From: JBCBSK01 sp039819185 | GTDB taxonomy: Bacteria > Pseudomonadota > Alphaproteobacteria > Rhizobiales > Tepidamorphaceae | Reading direction: 5' to 3' | Length of the DNA stretch: 37,480 nucleotides | NCBI GenBank assembly: GCA_039819185.1 | Contig: JBCBSK010000008.1 | Span: 1 to 37,480 of the forward strand | Part shown: in pieces, positions 1 through 8,154 of the stretch | Layout of the letters: every line of letters begins with the position of its first letter | How positions within the stretch are numbered: the stretch's first letter is position 1 | Program-made: the position numbers and the translations under genes | The notes under the pieces: generated by a model | Told to the model about the DNA's origin: nothing | The model's input: only the letters and a program-made list of their open reading frames with translations | Databases searched by the model: none

Positions 1-251
1 ATCTAGAGAATCCGAGCCACATCATTCCGGTGATGGTCGGTGATCCGAAGAAGTGCAAATGGATCTCGGACGTGCTGCTCGACAGCTATGGGATCTACAT
101 CCAGCCGATCAATTATCCGACAGTTCCAAAGGGCACCGAACGGCTCCGGATTACGCCGTCACCGCTGCATTCCGATTCTGACATCGAACATCTGGTCGCG
201 TCCTTGAACGACCTCTGGTCGCAATGCGCGCTGAGCCGCGCGGTCGCCTGA
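1..251 (+). CDS. hemA: 5-aminolevulinate synthase, C-terminal fragment
   Basis: Only the last 82 or so codons are present; the reading frame enters at base 3 and the 5' part lies outside the window. The visible residues carry the ALA synthase C-terminal signature: VGDPKKCK, the GIYIQPINYPTVPKGTERLR block and a closing helix ending LVASLNDLW. The enzyme is PLP-dependent and condenses glycine with succinyl-CoA, the first step of the C4 tetrapyrrole route used by alphaproteobacteria. Its product feeds uroporphyrinogen III, which is the substrate of CobA encoded further along. No terminator is obvious in the 50 bases before the convergent neighbour. Identification is firm; the gene is cut by the window edge, not broken. 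Confidence 0.95.
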   Translation, partial: LENPSHIIPVMVGDPKKCKWISDVLLDSYGIYIQPINYPTVPKGTERLRITPSPLHSDSDIEHLVASLNDLWSQCALSRAVA

Positions 252-301
252 ACAAGTCTAAACAACAACCAACGTTGTGCAGCGCGGATCGCCGCGGCCC
301 G

Positions 302-1090
302 TTAGACCGGTTCAGGAACCTGTTTGAGGCGCGGCTCGGCAAGCCGGCGCTTTGAGACATGCGGGCCGGTGACCGGCGTTCCGTCAAGCATGTGCCCGCG
401 CATATAGTTTCGCTGCCAGCCCTGCTTGACCGCATCCTGCTCGCCCCGCGCCAGCGCTTCGTTGAACGCATCGCGCGATTGTGCCCAAGCGTGGTAATCC
501 GCTTCGAGCCCCGGCTCGTCGGCAAGCTCGAGGATTTCCGGTTGCACCTCGTCGAGCAGCTGGTGCTGAACCGGCGTGATGAAGCAGAACGGCTCGCCCG
601 GCTCAAACCGCACCTTGCCCGGCGCCGTCATCTGCCAGTTCATCGTGAAGGGAAAGGGCAACCAGTCGGTCTCGATCAGCCCGTCGAGCGCCTGGATGCC
701 ATTCTTGACATGGTTTGGCGCCCCCCGCGCCCACACAGCCCAGCCGGGATCGGTGCGAAACAGATAGCCGGTGTGGAAGGTGACGATGCCGGAGCCGAAA
801 TGGGCGTCCGCCATGCGGTGTGCGGGGTCTGAGTCCTCGTCCCAGACAAAACGGATGTCCTCGTTCAACTCACCGCCATTCCAGAAGATCGTCACGCCGG
901 CACGCATGCGGATCTCCCAACCCGATGAATTGGCGATCGACAGCGGCAGGCAGCGATAGGCGAAGCGCTGCGGCGTTGCGTCCATCCAGTCGCGTTGCGG
1001 TCGGCCCGACACAATCGGCGCCGGATCAGCGACCGTCTTGAAGCATTTCAATCCCGGCATGGCATGGCTCCATGTCTGTGTTTGGGCCAT
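302..1090 (-). CDS. DUF6065 family protein
   Basis: A 262-residue soluble protein without signal peptide or membrane segment. The sequence resembles DUF6065 proteins: an early CFKT.ADPAPIV segment, RCLPLSIANSSGWEI, a centre with IVTFHTGYLFRTDPGW and NGIQALDGLIETDWLPFPFTMNWQMT, then PGEPFCFITPVQ. Bacterial members occur alone or near glycosylation and secondary-metabolite genes, and their activity is not known to me. I chose the ATG at 1090; a GTG at 1105 in the same frame is possible, and neither has a clear Shine-Dalgarno sequence. The gene converges on hemA and diverges from the ACT-domain gene. The family call comes from recalled sequence resemblance, so it is moderate. Confidence 0.65.
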   Translation of the reverse strand: MAQTQTWSHAMPGLKCFKTVADPAPIVSGRPQRDWMDATPQRFAYRCLPLSIANSSGWEIRMRAGVTIFWNGGELNEDIRFVWDEDSDPAHRMADAHFGSGIVTFHTGYLFRTDPGWAVWARGAPNHVKNGIQALDGLIETDWLPFPFTMNWQMTAPGKVRFEPGEPFCFITPVQHQLLDEVQPEILELADEPGLEADYHAWAQSRDAFNEALARGEQDAVKQGWQRNYMRGHMLDGTPVTGPHVSKRRLAEPRLKQVPEPV

Positions 1091-1248
1091 GATGCCGAAC
1101 GGCACGCAACAGACCGTTAATCATGAGCGACAGCGCTTTCAGCGGAAATGGGCACCGGTTGCGCGTTCGAAAGCGCGATATCACAAAGACATGGAGCCAA
1201 TCGAACGATAGAGTGATCAGCCAATTTGCCTCTAGGTGAGGGCGCGCA

Positions 1249-1770
1249 ATGCCGGTTCATGTCCTGATCAACCTGACCGCGGAGGATCGCCCGGGCCTCG
1301 TCGAAACCCTCTCCGACCGGGTCACGCATCATGGCGGCAACTGGATCGACAGTTCGATGGCACGCCTTGGCGGCGAGTTCGCGGGGATCGTTCGGGTGTC
1401 TCTTCCCGACGCCGCGATATCCGCCTTCGAACAGGATCTCAAGAACCTTGTGGCGGAGGGTATCACGGCCCTTGTTCGCCGCACGGACACAAGTGCCGCT
1501 CCAAAAGGCCGCAGCGCACGCCTTGACCTTACGGGCGCCGATCACCCCGGCATCGTTCATCAGATCTCATCGGCGCTCGCCGAACAGGGCGTGTCCTTCG
1601 ACGAACTTCATACCCAGGTCGTGCCTGGCAGCATGTCGGGCGCGCCGGTGTTTGTCGCCAAGGGCCGCCTCGTCCTGCCAGATGATGTATCGATCGATCA
1701 GATTCGCGACCGGCTCGAAGCCATCGCCCAGGACATCATGGTCGATGTGTCCTTGAACCCCGTTGGCTAG
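1249..1770 (+). CDS. GcvR-like tandem ACT-domain protein
   Basis: A 173-residue cytoplasmic protein built from two ACT domains. The first (about residues 3-80) starts VHVLINLTAEDRPGLVETLSD; the second (about 90-170) starts ARLDLTGADHPGIVHQISSAL. The DRPG and DHPG turns at the end of the first strand are the usual ligand-binding loops of ACT domains. This arrangement matches the glycine cleavage repressor GcvR family, where the protein binds glycine and acts through a partner instead of binding DNA. No gcv genes are visible here, so the regulated target is unknown. A GAGGG sequence lies about 7 bases before the ATG and supports the start. A strong terminator follows 16 bases after the stop. 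Confidence 0.8.
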   Translation: MPVHVLINLTAEDRPGLVETLSDRVTHHGGNWIDSSMARLGGEFAGIVRVSLPDAAISAFEQDLKNLVAEGITALVRRTDTSAAPKGRSARLDLTGADHPGIVHQISSALAEQGVSFDELHTQVVPGSMSGAPVFVAKGRLVLPDDVSIDQIRDRLEAIAQDIMVDVSLNPVG

Positions 1771-1786
1771 CCTACCGAGCAAACAA

Positions 1787-1814
1787 AAAGCGCCGGCCTC
1801 ACGGCCAGCGCTTT
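1787..1814. terminator. Bidirectional intrinsic terminator
   Basis: The arms AAAGCGC and GCGCTTT, then GGCC and GGCC, enclose a TCAC loop with a single C/A mismatch. The hairpin is preceded by an A run and followed by TTTCT, so it can end transcription from both sides. It sits between the convergent ACT-domain gene (stop at 1770) and the small gene ending at 1845. Confidence 0.85.
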
Positions 1815-1844
1815 CTCAATCATTCGTATCGCTGTAACGCCGGG

Positions 1845-2039
1845 TCAGATCCGGGTCATGCGCTGGGCGTCGGCTGCCGAGAGGCCTGCGATCATCACAT
1901 CGCGCAGATCGGCGGCCGGGCCGCGCTCAAGCGCCGAGGAAAACCGGTAGCCGGCCTTCGGGCCGAACAGGCGGGTAAACAAGCCACGGCCGGCAGTGCG
2001 GGTGGCGGATGAAACGGTGGTCTGATGCACAGTCGCCAT
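1845..2039 (-). CDS. Small hypothetical protein (64 aa)
   Basis: I do not recognise this protein. It starts MATVHQTTVSSATR and continues with a basic, Gly/Phe-containing segment (GRGLFTRLFGPKAGYRF), then an acidic-helical tail (ALERGPAADLRDVMIAGLSAADAQRMTRI). There is no signal peptide or transmembrane segment. The start at 2039 is supported by GGAGG located 5 bases upstream; an in-frame ATG at 2051 overlaps that site and is less likely. The good ribosome-binding site and the terminator directly downstream suggest a real monocistronic gene. The ALERGPAADLRD.M region could be a short helical interaction motif, but no function can be given. Confidence 0.6.
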   Translation of the reverse strand: MATVHQTTVSSATRTAGRGLFTRLFGPKAGYRFSSALERGPAADLRDVMIAGLSAADAQRMTRI

Positions 2040-2278
2040 GGCGTCCTCCATTGGATCGAAAACCAGTCTTGCGATCATTTCGCGGTGGGGCATCTGGCAA
2101 TGTTCGCGCCGACAAACAAGCGCACATTTTGCACAAGTGATACGCGATTTTTGCATAGCGATCGGCGACTATTCCAAACCCGTCAAACGCCGTCTCAGAG
2201 GCGACGTTTCGTCACGATTTCGCCTTATGTTTCAAACCGTAAGCGGAAGATGTGATGGTGACTATGCTTAACGATCCG
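2040..2278. other. Intergenic, no gene seen
   Basis: This 239-base gap lies between the small gene and the stop codon of cobD. It must contain the promoter of the small gene. It holds no riboswitch box, no T-tailed hairpin for the end of the cob run and no ORF with a credible ribosome-binding site. The base composition is somewhat richer in A+T than the flanking genes. Confidence 0.5.
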
Positions 2279-3283
2279 TTACCCGGAAACGGCCCGTAGC
2301 GCAGCGAGGATCACCGCCAACGCCAAACCCGCCAGAAGACTGATCGACAGCACATCCGTCGCCGTCCGACAGAGGTGAAGCGCGCGCCGGATATCGCCCG
2401 CTCCGGCGGGCGGCGGGCCCTCGCCCATGGTCGCGAGATCAACCTTGCGATCGCCATAAGAGCGTGTTCCGCCGAGTGTCATGCGGAGCGCTCCGGCAAG
2501 GGCCGCCTCGGGCCAGCCCGCGTTGGGGGAGACATGGTTTGCCGCATCGCGCTGCACCGCCCGACGGGCGCGTGCCGGGCTGGTATCGGGTCGGAACGTC
2601 GCAGCCGCGATGAACAGCCAGGCGCTGAGCCGCGAGCCCGGCAGGTTCACCAGATCGTCGAGCTGGGCTGACGCCCAACCAAAAGCGAGATGGCGCTCCG
2701 ACCTGTAGCCGATCATCGAGTCCGCCGTATTGATCGCCTTATAGAGCGCGATGCCCGGCAGGCCACCTATCACGAGCCAGATCAGTGGCGCCACCACACC
2801 ATCGGAGTAGTTCTCCGCCAGGCTTTCGACCGCCGCGACCGCAACGCCCTGCTCATCGAGAGCTTCCGGATTGCGGCCGACAATGTGGCGCACCGCGTCG
2901 CGGCCCTCGGTCAGACTTAGGTCGAGCGCATCGGCGACGCTGGCGACATGCTGGCTGAGCGAGCGCCAGGCGATGAGCGAGGCTGCCAGCACCCCTTCGA
3001 CGATCAATCCGCCGGGCAGACCGCGCAGGACAAGCGTCAGCGGCACGGTCGCCAGAAGCGCGACAGCGAGAACGGTGCAAAGCGCGACGACCCCAGCCCG
3101 CTTGCGGCTGACGAACGAGTCCTCGTTGTGATTCAACCGCGCATCCAGCACCGCGATCAGCTTGCCGATCCAGACGACGGGATGGCGGATAAGCCCGTAG
3201 AGCCAATCCGGGTAGCCCACCAGACGGTCGACGATCAACGCCAGAGCGGCCACGATCAGGCAACCAATCAGCCAGGACGTCAC
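2279..3283 (-). CDS. cobD: Adenosylcobinamide-phosphate synthase
   Basis: A 334-residue integral membrane protein of the CobD/CbiB family. It attaches the aminopropanol (or its phosphate) to the f-propionate of adenosylcobyric acid, giving the cobinamide that CobP then activates. Family marks are the N-terminal membrane helix followed by DRLVGYPDWLYGLIRHPVVWIGKLI, the central ESLAENYSDGVVAPLIWL and ALYKAINTADSMIGY. Several hydrophobic stretches predict about four or five membrane helices, with the last one at the C-terminus. The start overlaps the cobQ stop by 4 bases (ATGA), so translation is probably coupled. It is the last gene of the minus-strand run, and no terminator could be identified after it. 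Confidence 0.95.
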   Translation of the reverse strand: MTSWLIGCLIVAALALIVDRLVGYPDWLYGLIRHPVVWIGKLIAVLDARLNHNEDSFVSRKRAGVVALCTVLAVALLATVPLTLVLRGLPGGLIVEGVLAASLIAWRSLSQHVASVADALDLSLTEGRDAVRHIVGRNPEALDEQGVAVAAVESLAENYSDGVVAPLIWLVIGGLPGIALYKAINTADSMIGYRSERHLAFGWASAQLDDLVNLPGSRLSAWLFIAAATFRPDTSPARARRAVQRDAANHVSPNAGWPEAALAGALRMTLGGTRSYGDRKVDLATMGEGPPPAGAGDIRRALHLCRTATDVLSISLLAGLALAVILAALRAVSG

Positions 3284-4779
3284 GCGCGCCGGCCCCTGAA
3301 CACTTGGCCATCGCCACCATGCGCGATCGCCAGCAGACCATCGATGTCGAGATGCGCTTCAAGATGCGCGGCCAGCGCGTCAAGCGTCTCCTCGACCACA
3401 ACGTCATGGCGCAACAGAGGATCGGGTCGAGCGCCAAGCGCGGACAGAAACGCTCGCCGGAAATCGTCCGCCGCGAACATGCCATGCAGATAGGTTCCCA
3501 TGATCTGGCCCGAGGCCGACACCGCCCCATCCAGATGCTGCGGGCCCGCAGCGCCGAGTTCGGCGAAGGGACGCGCCCGATCTGGGCCGTCCGTTCGGCC
3601 GATATGCATCTCATAGCCAGTGAGGTCAGACCCCGTCGCCACATGCCGGCCAGAGACCTCCTGCAGCGCTTTCTCCGGCGTCATGACCGTCTTGACGTCA
3701 AGCAGGCCAAGACCCGCCACCGAGCCCGTGATCCCTTCGATTCCATCCGGATCATGGAGTGCCGTACCGAGCATCTGATAGCCACCGCAAACACCCAGGA
3801 CATGTCCGCCGCGGCGGACATGGGCTGAGATGTCCACATCCCAGCCCTGATCCCGCAGAAAGGCGAGATCAGCGACCGTCGCCTTCGAGCCCGGCAGCAG
3901 CACAAGATCGGCATCCCCTGGTAGCGCCTCGCCTGGCTGCAACAACGTCAGACGTACATTCGGCTCGTTCCTCAGTGGATCGAGATCGTCGAAATTGGCG
4001 ATGCGGGCAAGCCGCGGCACGACGACATGATAGCCTTTCCCACCGCCTAGCCCTGCCTCTAAGCCAAGCACATCTTCCTGCGGCAGCTTCCGCGCATCCG
4101 GAAAGTGCGGCACGACGCCCGCGATCCGGCGACCCGTCCTGTCTTCGAGATAGCGCACGCCCGCGTCGAACAGCGTCGGATCGCCGTGAAACTTGTTGAT
4201 GATAAAGCTTTGAATGCGCGCTGCATCCTCTGGAGAGATGACCTCCAGCGTGCCGACAAGGGCGGCGATCACGCCGCCGCGATGGATGTCGGCCACCAGC
4301 ACCACCGGCAGATCGACCGCCTCTGCAAAGCCCATATTGGCGAGGTCGCCGTCTCGGAGATTGATCTCGGCCGGGCTGCCCGCGCCTTCGACCAAGACGA
4401 TGTCCGCATCGCGCTCAAGCCGGCGATAGCTCTCGATCGCAGCCTCAAGGAACCGGCCGCGTTCGCGCATGTAGCCCCTTGCGCTCATCCGCGCGACACG
4501 CCGGCCACGTACCACGACCTGGGCGCCGGAGCCTGACTCGGGCTTCAACAGGATCGGATTCATATCAACGGTTGGCGCAACACGACACGCACGTGATTGC
4601 AGTGCTTGCGCCCGCCCAATCTCGCCACCATCGACGGTCACGGCGGCATTGTTCGACATATTCTGCGGCTTGAACGGACGAACGGTGAACCCGCGCCGCG
4701 CAAGCGCCCGACAGAGACCTGCGACAATCAGGCTCTTGCCGACATCGGAGCCCGTGCCCTGGATCATCAGGCCGGTCAT
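3280..4779 (-). CDS. cobQ: Cobyric acid synthase
   Basis: A 499-residue glutamine-dependent amidotransferase (CobQ/CbiP) that amidates the b, d, e and g side chains of adenosylcobyrinate a,c-diamide using ATP. The N-terminal dethiobiotin-synthetase-like ATPase starts MIQGTGSDVGKSLIVAGL and includes FKPQNMSNNA. The C-terminal class I glutaminase carries its nucleophilic cysteine in GGHVLGVCGGYQMLG (about residue 330) and the late His in GTYLHGMF. The length is typical for the family. It overlaps cobB upstream and cobD downstream by 4 bases each, a tight cobB-cobQ-cobD unit that covers consecutive late steps. Confidence 0.96.
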   Translation of the reverse strand: MTGLMIQGTGSDVGKSLIVAGLCRALARRGFTVRPFKPQNMSNNAAVTVDGGEIGRAQALQSRACRVAPTVDMNPILLKPESGSGAQVVVRGRRVARMSARGYMRERGRFLEAAIESYRRLERDADIVLVEGAGSPAEINLRDGDLANMGFAEAVDLPVVLVADIHRGGVIAALVGTLEVISPEDAARIQSFIINKFHGDPTLFDAGVRYLEDRTGRRIAGVVPHFPDARKLPQEDVLGLEAGLGGGKGYHVVVPRLARIANFDDLDPLRNEPNVRLTLLQPGEALPGDADLVLLPGSKATVADLAFLRDQGWDVDISAHVRRGGHVLGVCGGYQMLGTALHDPDGIEGITGSVAGLGLLDVKTVMTPEKALQEVSGRHVATGSDLTGYEMHIGRTDGPDRARPFAELGAAGPQHLDGAVSASGQIMGTYLHGMFAADDFRRAFLSALGARPDPLLRHDVVVEETLDALAAHLEAHLDIDGLLAIAHGGDGQVFRGRRA

Positions 4780-6107
4780 ACAGGGTCCCGTGCATCTATG
4801 ACATGGAGGAAGGAGCCGACGACACGTCCAGAGACGGCTCCTACCGAGCCAAGATCGCTGCCGGCGCTATCACGTGCCGAAAACGCAGTGTCAGAGGCGG
4901 ACACCGTTTCCGTTGCATAGTGGAACTCGTGTCCAGCAAGCCGGTGCGGCCAGGGCAGCGGAGTTTGCCCGGGCAACTCAATCTCACGATAGCCGAGATG
5001 GCGCTTACGGTCGGCGAAGCTCGTTGCGATTGGTAGCAGGCCAAGCATGGGATGTGTGACGCTTTCGGCATCCGTCAGCGCCTCGCCAAGCACCATATAG
5101 CCGCCGCACTCGCCATAGATCAGCGCTTCCCTTTGGTATGCCACCAGCATACCGGCGCGAAACCGGTCATTCGCCGCAAGCCGTCCGGCATGAAGCTCAG
5201 GGTAGCCACCGGGCAGGAAGACCGCGTCGGCCGTGTCGTCGGGACCTTCATCTGCGAGCGGCGAGAACGACATGATCTCCGCGCCTTGCGCCTGCCAGCC
5301 GCGCAGCAGATGCGCATAGGCAAAGGCGAAGGCTTCGTCCCGCGCCATCGCGATCCGCTGGCCGAGGGGCACCAGGACACGAGCATCCTGATCGGTCGGG
5401 AGCGTGGGAGGCGCCGCGATCGTCCGAAGTGCTGTGATGTCGATCTGACGTGTGACCGCTTCGGAAGCTACGGCCAAAAAGCGTGTCAGGTCAGCATGTT
5501 CGGATGCCTGCACAAGTCCGAGATGCCGGCTTGGCAAGGTCAGCTGCGCATCGGTTCTGAGCGCGCCGAAACAGGCGATCCCCGCTGAGGCAAGCGCATC
5601 ACGTAACAGACGCTCATGGCGCTCGCTCGCAACCCGCGTCAGGATCGCGCCTGCGACCGTGATCCGGTGGTCAAAGCGCGCAAACCCCTGAACGAGCGCT
5701 GCCACCGACCGGCTCTGGCGCGCGCTATCAACGACGAGAACGACCGGCAGGCCAAGCCGGGCGGCAACATCTGCGGTCGACCCTTCGCCTGTTTCGGGCC
5801 CATCGAACAAGCCCATAACACCTTCGACAATGGTCAGCTCTGCCGCGCCCGCAGCGTGTCGCATCAGGCCGTGCAGCGTCGCGTCACGCATCGCCCAGAG
5901 ATCAAGCGTGAGACACGGCCGGCCCGAGGCCGCCGCGTGAAAGGCAGGGTCGATGTAGTCCGGCCCGATCTTGTAACTTTGAACGGTCACGCCACGTGCC
6001 CGCATTGCCGCCAGAAGGCCGAGCGTGACAAGCGTCTTGCCCGAGCCAGACTGGGGCGCGGCGATGACGAAGCCTGGCGGCGCGGTAGCGATTGAGACGT
6101 CCGCCAT
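4776..6107 (-). CDS. cobB: Cobyrinate / hydrogenobyrinate a,c-diamide synthase
   Basis: A 443-residue ATP- and glutamine-dependent enzyme of the CobB/CbiA family that amidates the a and c carboxylates of the corrin ring. The N-terminal P-loop domain shows APQSGSGKTLVTLGLLAAM and KIGPDYIDPAFH. The C-terminal class I glutaminase shows FLPGGYPELHA and the catalytic cysteine in YGECGGYMVLGEAL (about residue 330). CobB acts on hydrogenobyrinate in the late-cobalt route, whereas CbiA acts on cobyrinate; motifs alone cannot settle which. I chose the ATG at 6107; a GTG at 6113 is an alternative and neither has a clear ribosome-binding site. The start is 8 bases after the cobA stop, suggesting co-transcription. 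Confidence 0.94.
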   Translation of the reverse strand: MADVSIATAPPGFVIAAPQSGSGKTLVTLGLLAAMRARGVTVQSYKIGPDYIDPAFHAAASGRPCLTLDLWAMRDATLHGLMRHAAGAAELTIVEGVMGLFDGPETGEGSTADVAARLGLPVVLVVDSARQSRSVAALVQGFARFDHRITVAGAILTRVASERHERLLRDALASAGIACFGALRTDAQLTLPSRHLGLVQASEHADLTRFLAVASEAVTRQIDITALRTIAAPPTLPTDQDARVLVPLGQRIAMARDEAFAFAYAHLLRGWQAQGAEIMSFSPLADEGPDDTADAVFLPGGYPELHAGRLAANDRFRAGMLVAYQREALIYGECGGYMVLGEALTDAESVTHPMLGLLPIATSFADRKRHLGYREIELPGQTPLPWPHRLAGHEFHYATETVSASDTAFSARDSAGSDLGSVGAVSGRVVGSFLHVIDARDPV

Positions 6108-6115
6108 GGCCACGG

Positions 6116-6997
6116 TCAGCCGAACTCGTTGAGACGCAACGCCTCGGAATACCAGTCGAGATCGCGGCGCAGATCCACCACGCCCCCGACGACGACGATC
6201 GCTGGCGTGTCGAGTTTGCCGGCATCCGCGAGCGCGCCCACGTCGCCCAGTGTCGTCTCGACGATCGTCTGATCCGGCAGGCTTGCGCGGGCGACCACAG
6301 CCACGAGGTCGGTGGACGCGCGACCGCCCGCGATCAGTTTGTCAGCGATCTCTGAGAGATTCTTCACCGCCATATACATGACAATGACCGGGCTTGCGGT
6401 CGCCACTGCCGCCCAGTCCACACCCTGCGGCACCGTGCCAGACGAATCGTGACCGGTCAGGAATGTGACGGAATGATTGGTGTCGCGATGAGTCGCCGGC
6501 AGCCCGGCATAGGCCAATCCGCCAACACCTGCCGAAATGCCCGGCACGATGCGGAACGGCACGCTGTGCCGGCTCAAGGTCTGGCACTCTTCACCGCCAC
6601 GTCCGAACATGAACGGATCGCCACCCTTGAGCCTCAGCACGCGTTTTCCGGCCTCGGCATAGCGGACGAGAGTCACAGAGATATCACCCTGCTTGGCAGA
6701 CGGCTTGCCGCCACGTTTTCCGGCATAGACGAGTTCCGCGCCTGGCCGCGCCCAAGCGAGGATCGCACCGCTGACGAGCGCGTCATAGACCACGACATCG
6801 GCCTGGCATAGCGCGTGATACCCCATCAGCGACATGAGCGCCGGTGCGCCGGGGCCAGCGCCCACCAGCCAGACATGACCCGGCTCGAAGGCTGGAAAGT
6901 CCAGCCCGTCGAGATCTGAAAACCTGCGGCCTTCGCCCAGCGCGGGGCCAACGCGCATTGGCGGATCAATCGGCTTGGTGATCTTGCCCGTCGTCAC
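6116..6997 (-). CDS. cobA: Uroporphyrinogen-III C-methyltransferase (SUMT)
   Basis: A 293-residue SAM-dependent enzyme that methylates uroporphyrinogen III at C2 and C7 to give precorrin-2, the entry point to corrins and siroheme. Class III methyltransferase marks are VWLVGAGPGAPALMSL near residue 45, YDALVS, RLKGGDPFMFGRGGEE and the VPGISAG.GGLAYAGLPATHRD block. About 40 N-terminal residues precede the usual family start. There is no CysG-type dehydrogenase/ferrochelatase extension, so precorrin-2 oxidation to sirohydrochlorin, if it occurs, needs a separate enzyme outside the window. The start is GTG, with AGGA nine bases upstream. It is transcribed away from cbiD and leads the cobA-cobB-cobQ-cobD run. 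Confidence 0.95.
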   Translation of the reverse strand: MTTGKITKPIDPPMRVGPALGEGRRFSDLDGLDFPAFEPGHVWLVGAGPGAPALMSLMGYHALCQADVVVYDALVSGAILAWARPGAELVYAGKRGGKPSAKQGDISVTLVRYAEAGKRVLRLKGGDPFMFGRGGEECQTLSRHSVPFRIVPGISAGVGGLAYAGLPATHRDTNHSVTFLTGHDSSGTVPQGVDWAAVATASPVIVMYMAVKNLSEIADKLIAGGRASTDLVAVVARASLPDQTIVETTLGDVGALADAGKLDTPAIVVVGGVVDLRRDLDWYSEALRLNEFG

Positions 6998-7044
6998 GCG
7001 TCGTGATCCTTGTGCTTCGGGCCGCTGTCGATAATTTGGCCTGC
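6998..7044. promoter_or_regulatory. Divergent cobA / cbiD intergenic region
   Basis: Only 47 bases separate the GTG of cobA from the chosen ATG of cbiD. A GATAAT hexamer at 7030-7035 resembles a -10 element for cbiD, but no good -35 lies at the right distance. If used, transcription would start about at the cbiD ATG, which has no Shine-Dalgarno sequence, so a leaderless message is possible. No B12 box is present here, so these two transcripts are not visibly under the riboswitch. Confidence 0.35.
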
Positions 7045-8154
7045 ATGGCGCGCAAACCCTCCGAGACCGAAACAGACGGACAACCGCTCAGGCGCGGCTG
7101 GACCACCGGCGCCTGCGCGACGGCCGCGACCAAGGCAGCCTTGATCGCACTGTTTGACGGAAGCTTCCCGGATCCAGTTCAGATCACCCTGCCGAAGGGA
7201 GAGGCGCCGGCCTTTCCGCTGGCGCTTGAAGACATCGGCGACGGATTCGCCCGCGCCGGCATCGTCAAGGACGCCGGCGACGACCCCGACGTGACCCATG
7301 GCGCGACGGTCATCTCGACCGTGCGTCCCGGACCACTGGGCCAAGGCGTACGGTTTCTCGCAGGCCCCGGCGTCGGCACCGTCACGCGTGAGGGTTTGCC
7401 GATCCTGCCGGGGGAGCCGGCGATCAATCCAGTGCCGCGGCGGATGATTGGCGACGTTGTCGAGGCCGTTTGTGCAGAACACGGGCGGACGCCCGATATC
7501 AACGTTGAAATCTCGATCCCCGGCGGCGAGCAACTTGCCGAAAAGACCTGGAACCCGCGCCTCGGCATTGTCGGTGGATTGTCGATCCTCGGCACGACCG
7601 GCATCGTGCATCCGTTCTCCTGCGCGGCCTGGATCCACTCGATCCATCGCGGCATCGACGTCGCCCGCGCCGACGGCCTCGAACGGATTGCCGGATCGAC
7701 CGGATCGACCAGCGAAAACACCGTCCAAGCCCTGTACGACTTGCCAGACTATGCCATGATCGACATGGGCGACTTCGCCGGTGGAATGCTGAAATATCTG
7801 CGCAAACATCCCGTTCCAAATGTCACGATCGGCGGCGGCTTCGGCAAGCTGACCAAACTCGCCCAGGGCGCCCTCGACCTGCATTCGGGCCGCAGCCAGG
7901 TCGATCATGACTGGCTGGCTGAGCGGATGGCGGAAATCGGCGCGAGCCCTGACCTGGCTGAACGGACGCGGACCGCCAACACCGCAGCTGAAGTCCTGTT
8001 GCTCGCGCACACCGCTGGCCTGCCATTGGCGGACACGATCGCCAGATTGGCGCGAGACACGGCGCAGGCGGCATTGCGTGGTGCACCGGTTGCGGTCGAC
8101 ATCGTCGTCGTAGCCCGAGACGGCGCGATCCTGGCGCGCTGGCCCGATGCCTGA
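7045..8154 (+). CDS. cbiD: Cobalt-precorrin-5B C1-methyltransferase
   Basis: A 369-residue CbiD-family protein, which transfers the C1 methyl group in the cobalt-containing (anaerobic) corrin route. The diagnostic N-terminus is LRRGWTTGACATAATKAAL. Further family blocks are DVTHGATVISTV, GVGTVTREGLPILPGEPAINPVPRRMI and the strand-helix ENTVQALYDLPDYAMIDMGDFAGGMLKYLRKHP. I chose the ATG at 7045 because family members begin only a few residues before the LRRGWTTGA motif; an in-frame GTG at 7003 would overlap the cobA promoter region. The gene is inverted relative to most of the cluster and its stop overlaps the cobK start by 8 bases. In organisms without CobF, CbiD together with CbiG is expected to take its place. 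Confidence 0.95.
   Translation: MARKPSETETDGQPLRRGWTTGACATAATKAALIALFDGSFPDPVQITLPKGEAPAFPLALEDIGDGFARAGIVKDAGDDPDVTHGATVISTVRPGPLGQGVRFLAGPGVGTVTREGLPILPGEPAINPVPRRMIGDVVEAVCAEHGRTPDINVEISIPGGEQLAEKTWNPRLGIVGGLSILGTTGIVHPFSCAAWIHSIHRGIDVARADGLERIAGSTGSTSENTVQALYDLPDYAMIDMGDFAGGMLKYLRKHPVPNVTIGGGFGKLTKLAQGALDLHSGRSQVDHDWLAERMAEIGASPDLAERTRTANTAAEVLLLAHTAGLPLADTIARLARDTAQAALRGAPVAVDIVVVARDGAILARWPDA

Noticed and set aside
2853..3644. A 263-codon minus-strand frame across the cobQ/cobD junction
   Set aside because: It overlaps both well-identified genes in another frame and its composition (Arg, Ser, Ala rich) is typical of a shadow.
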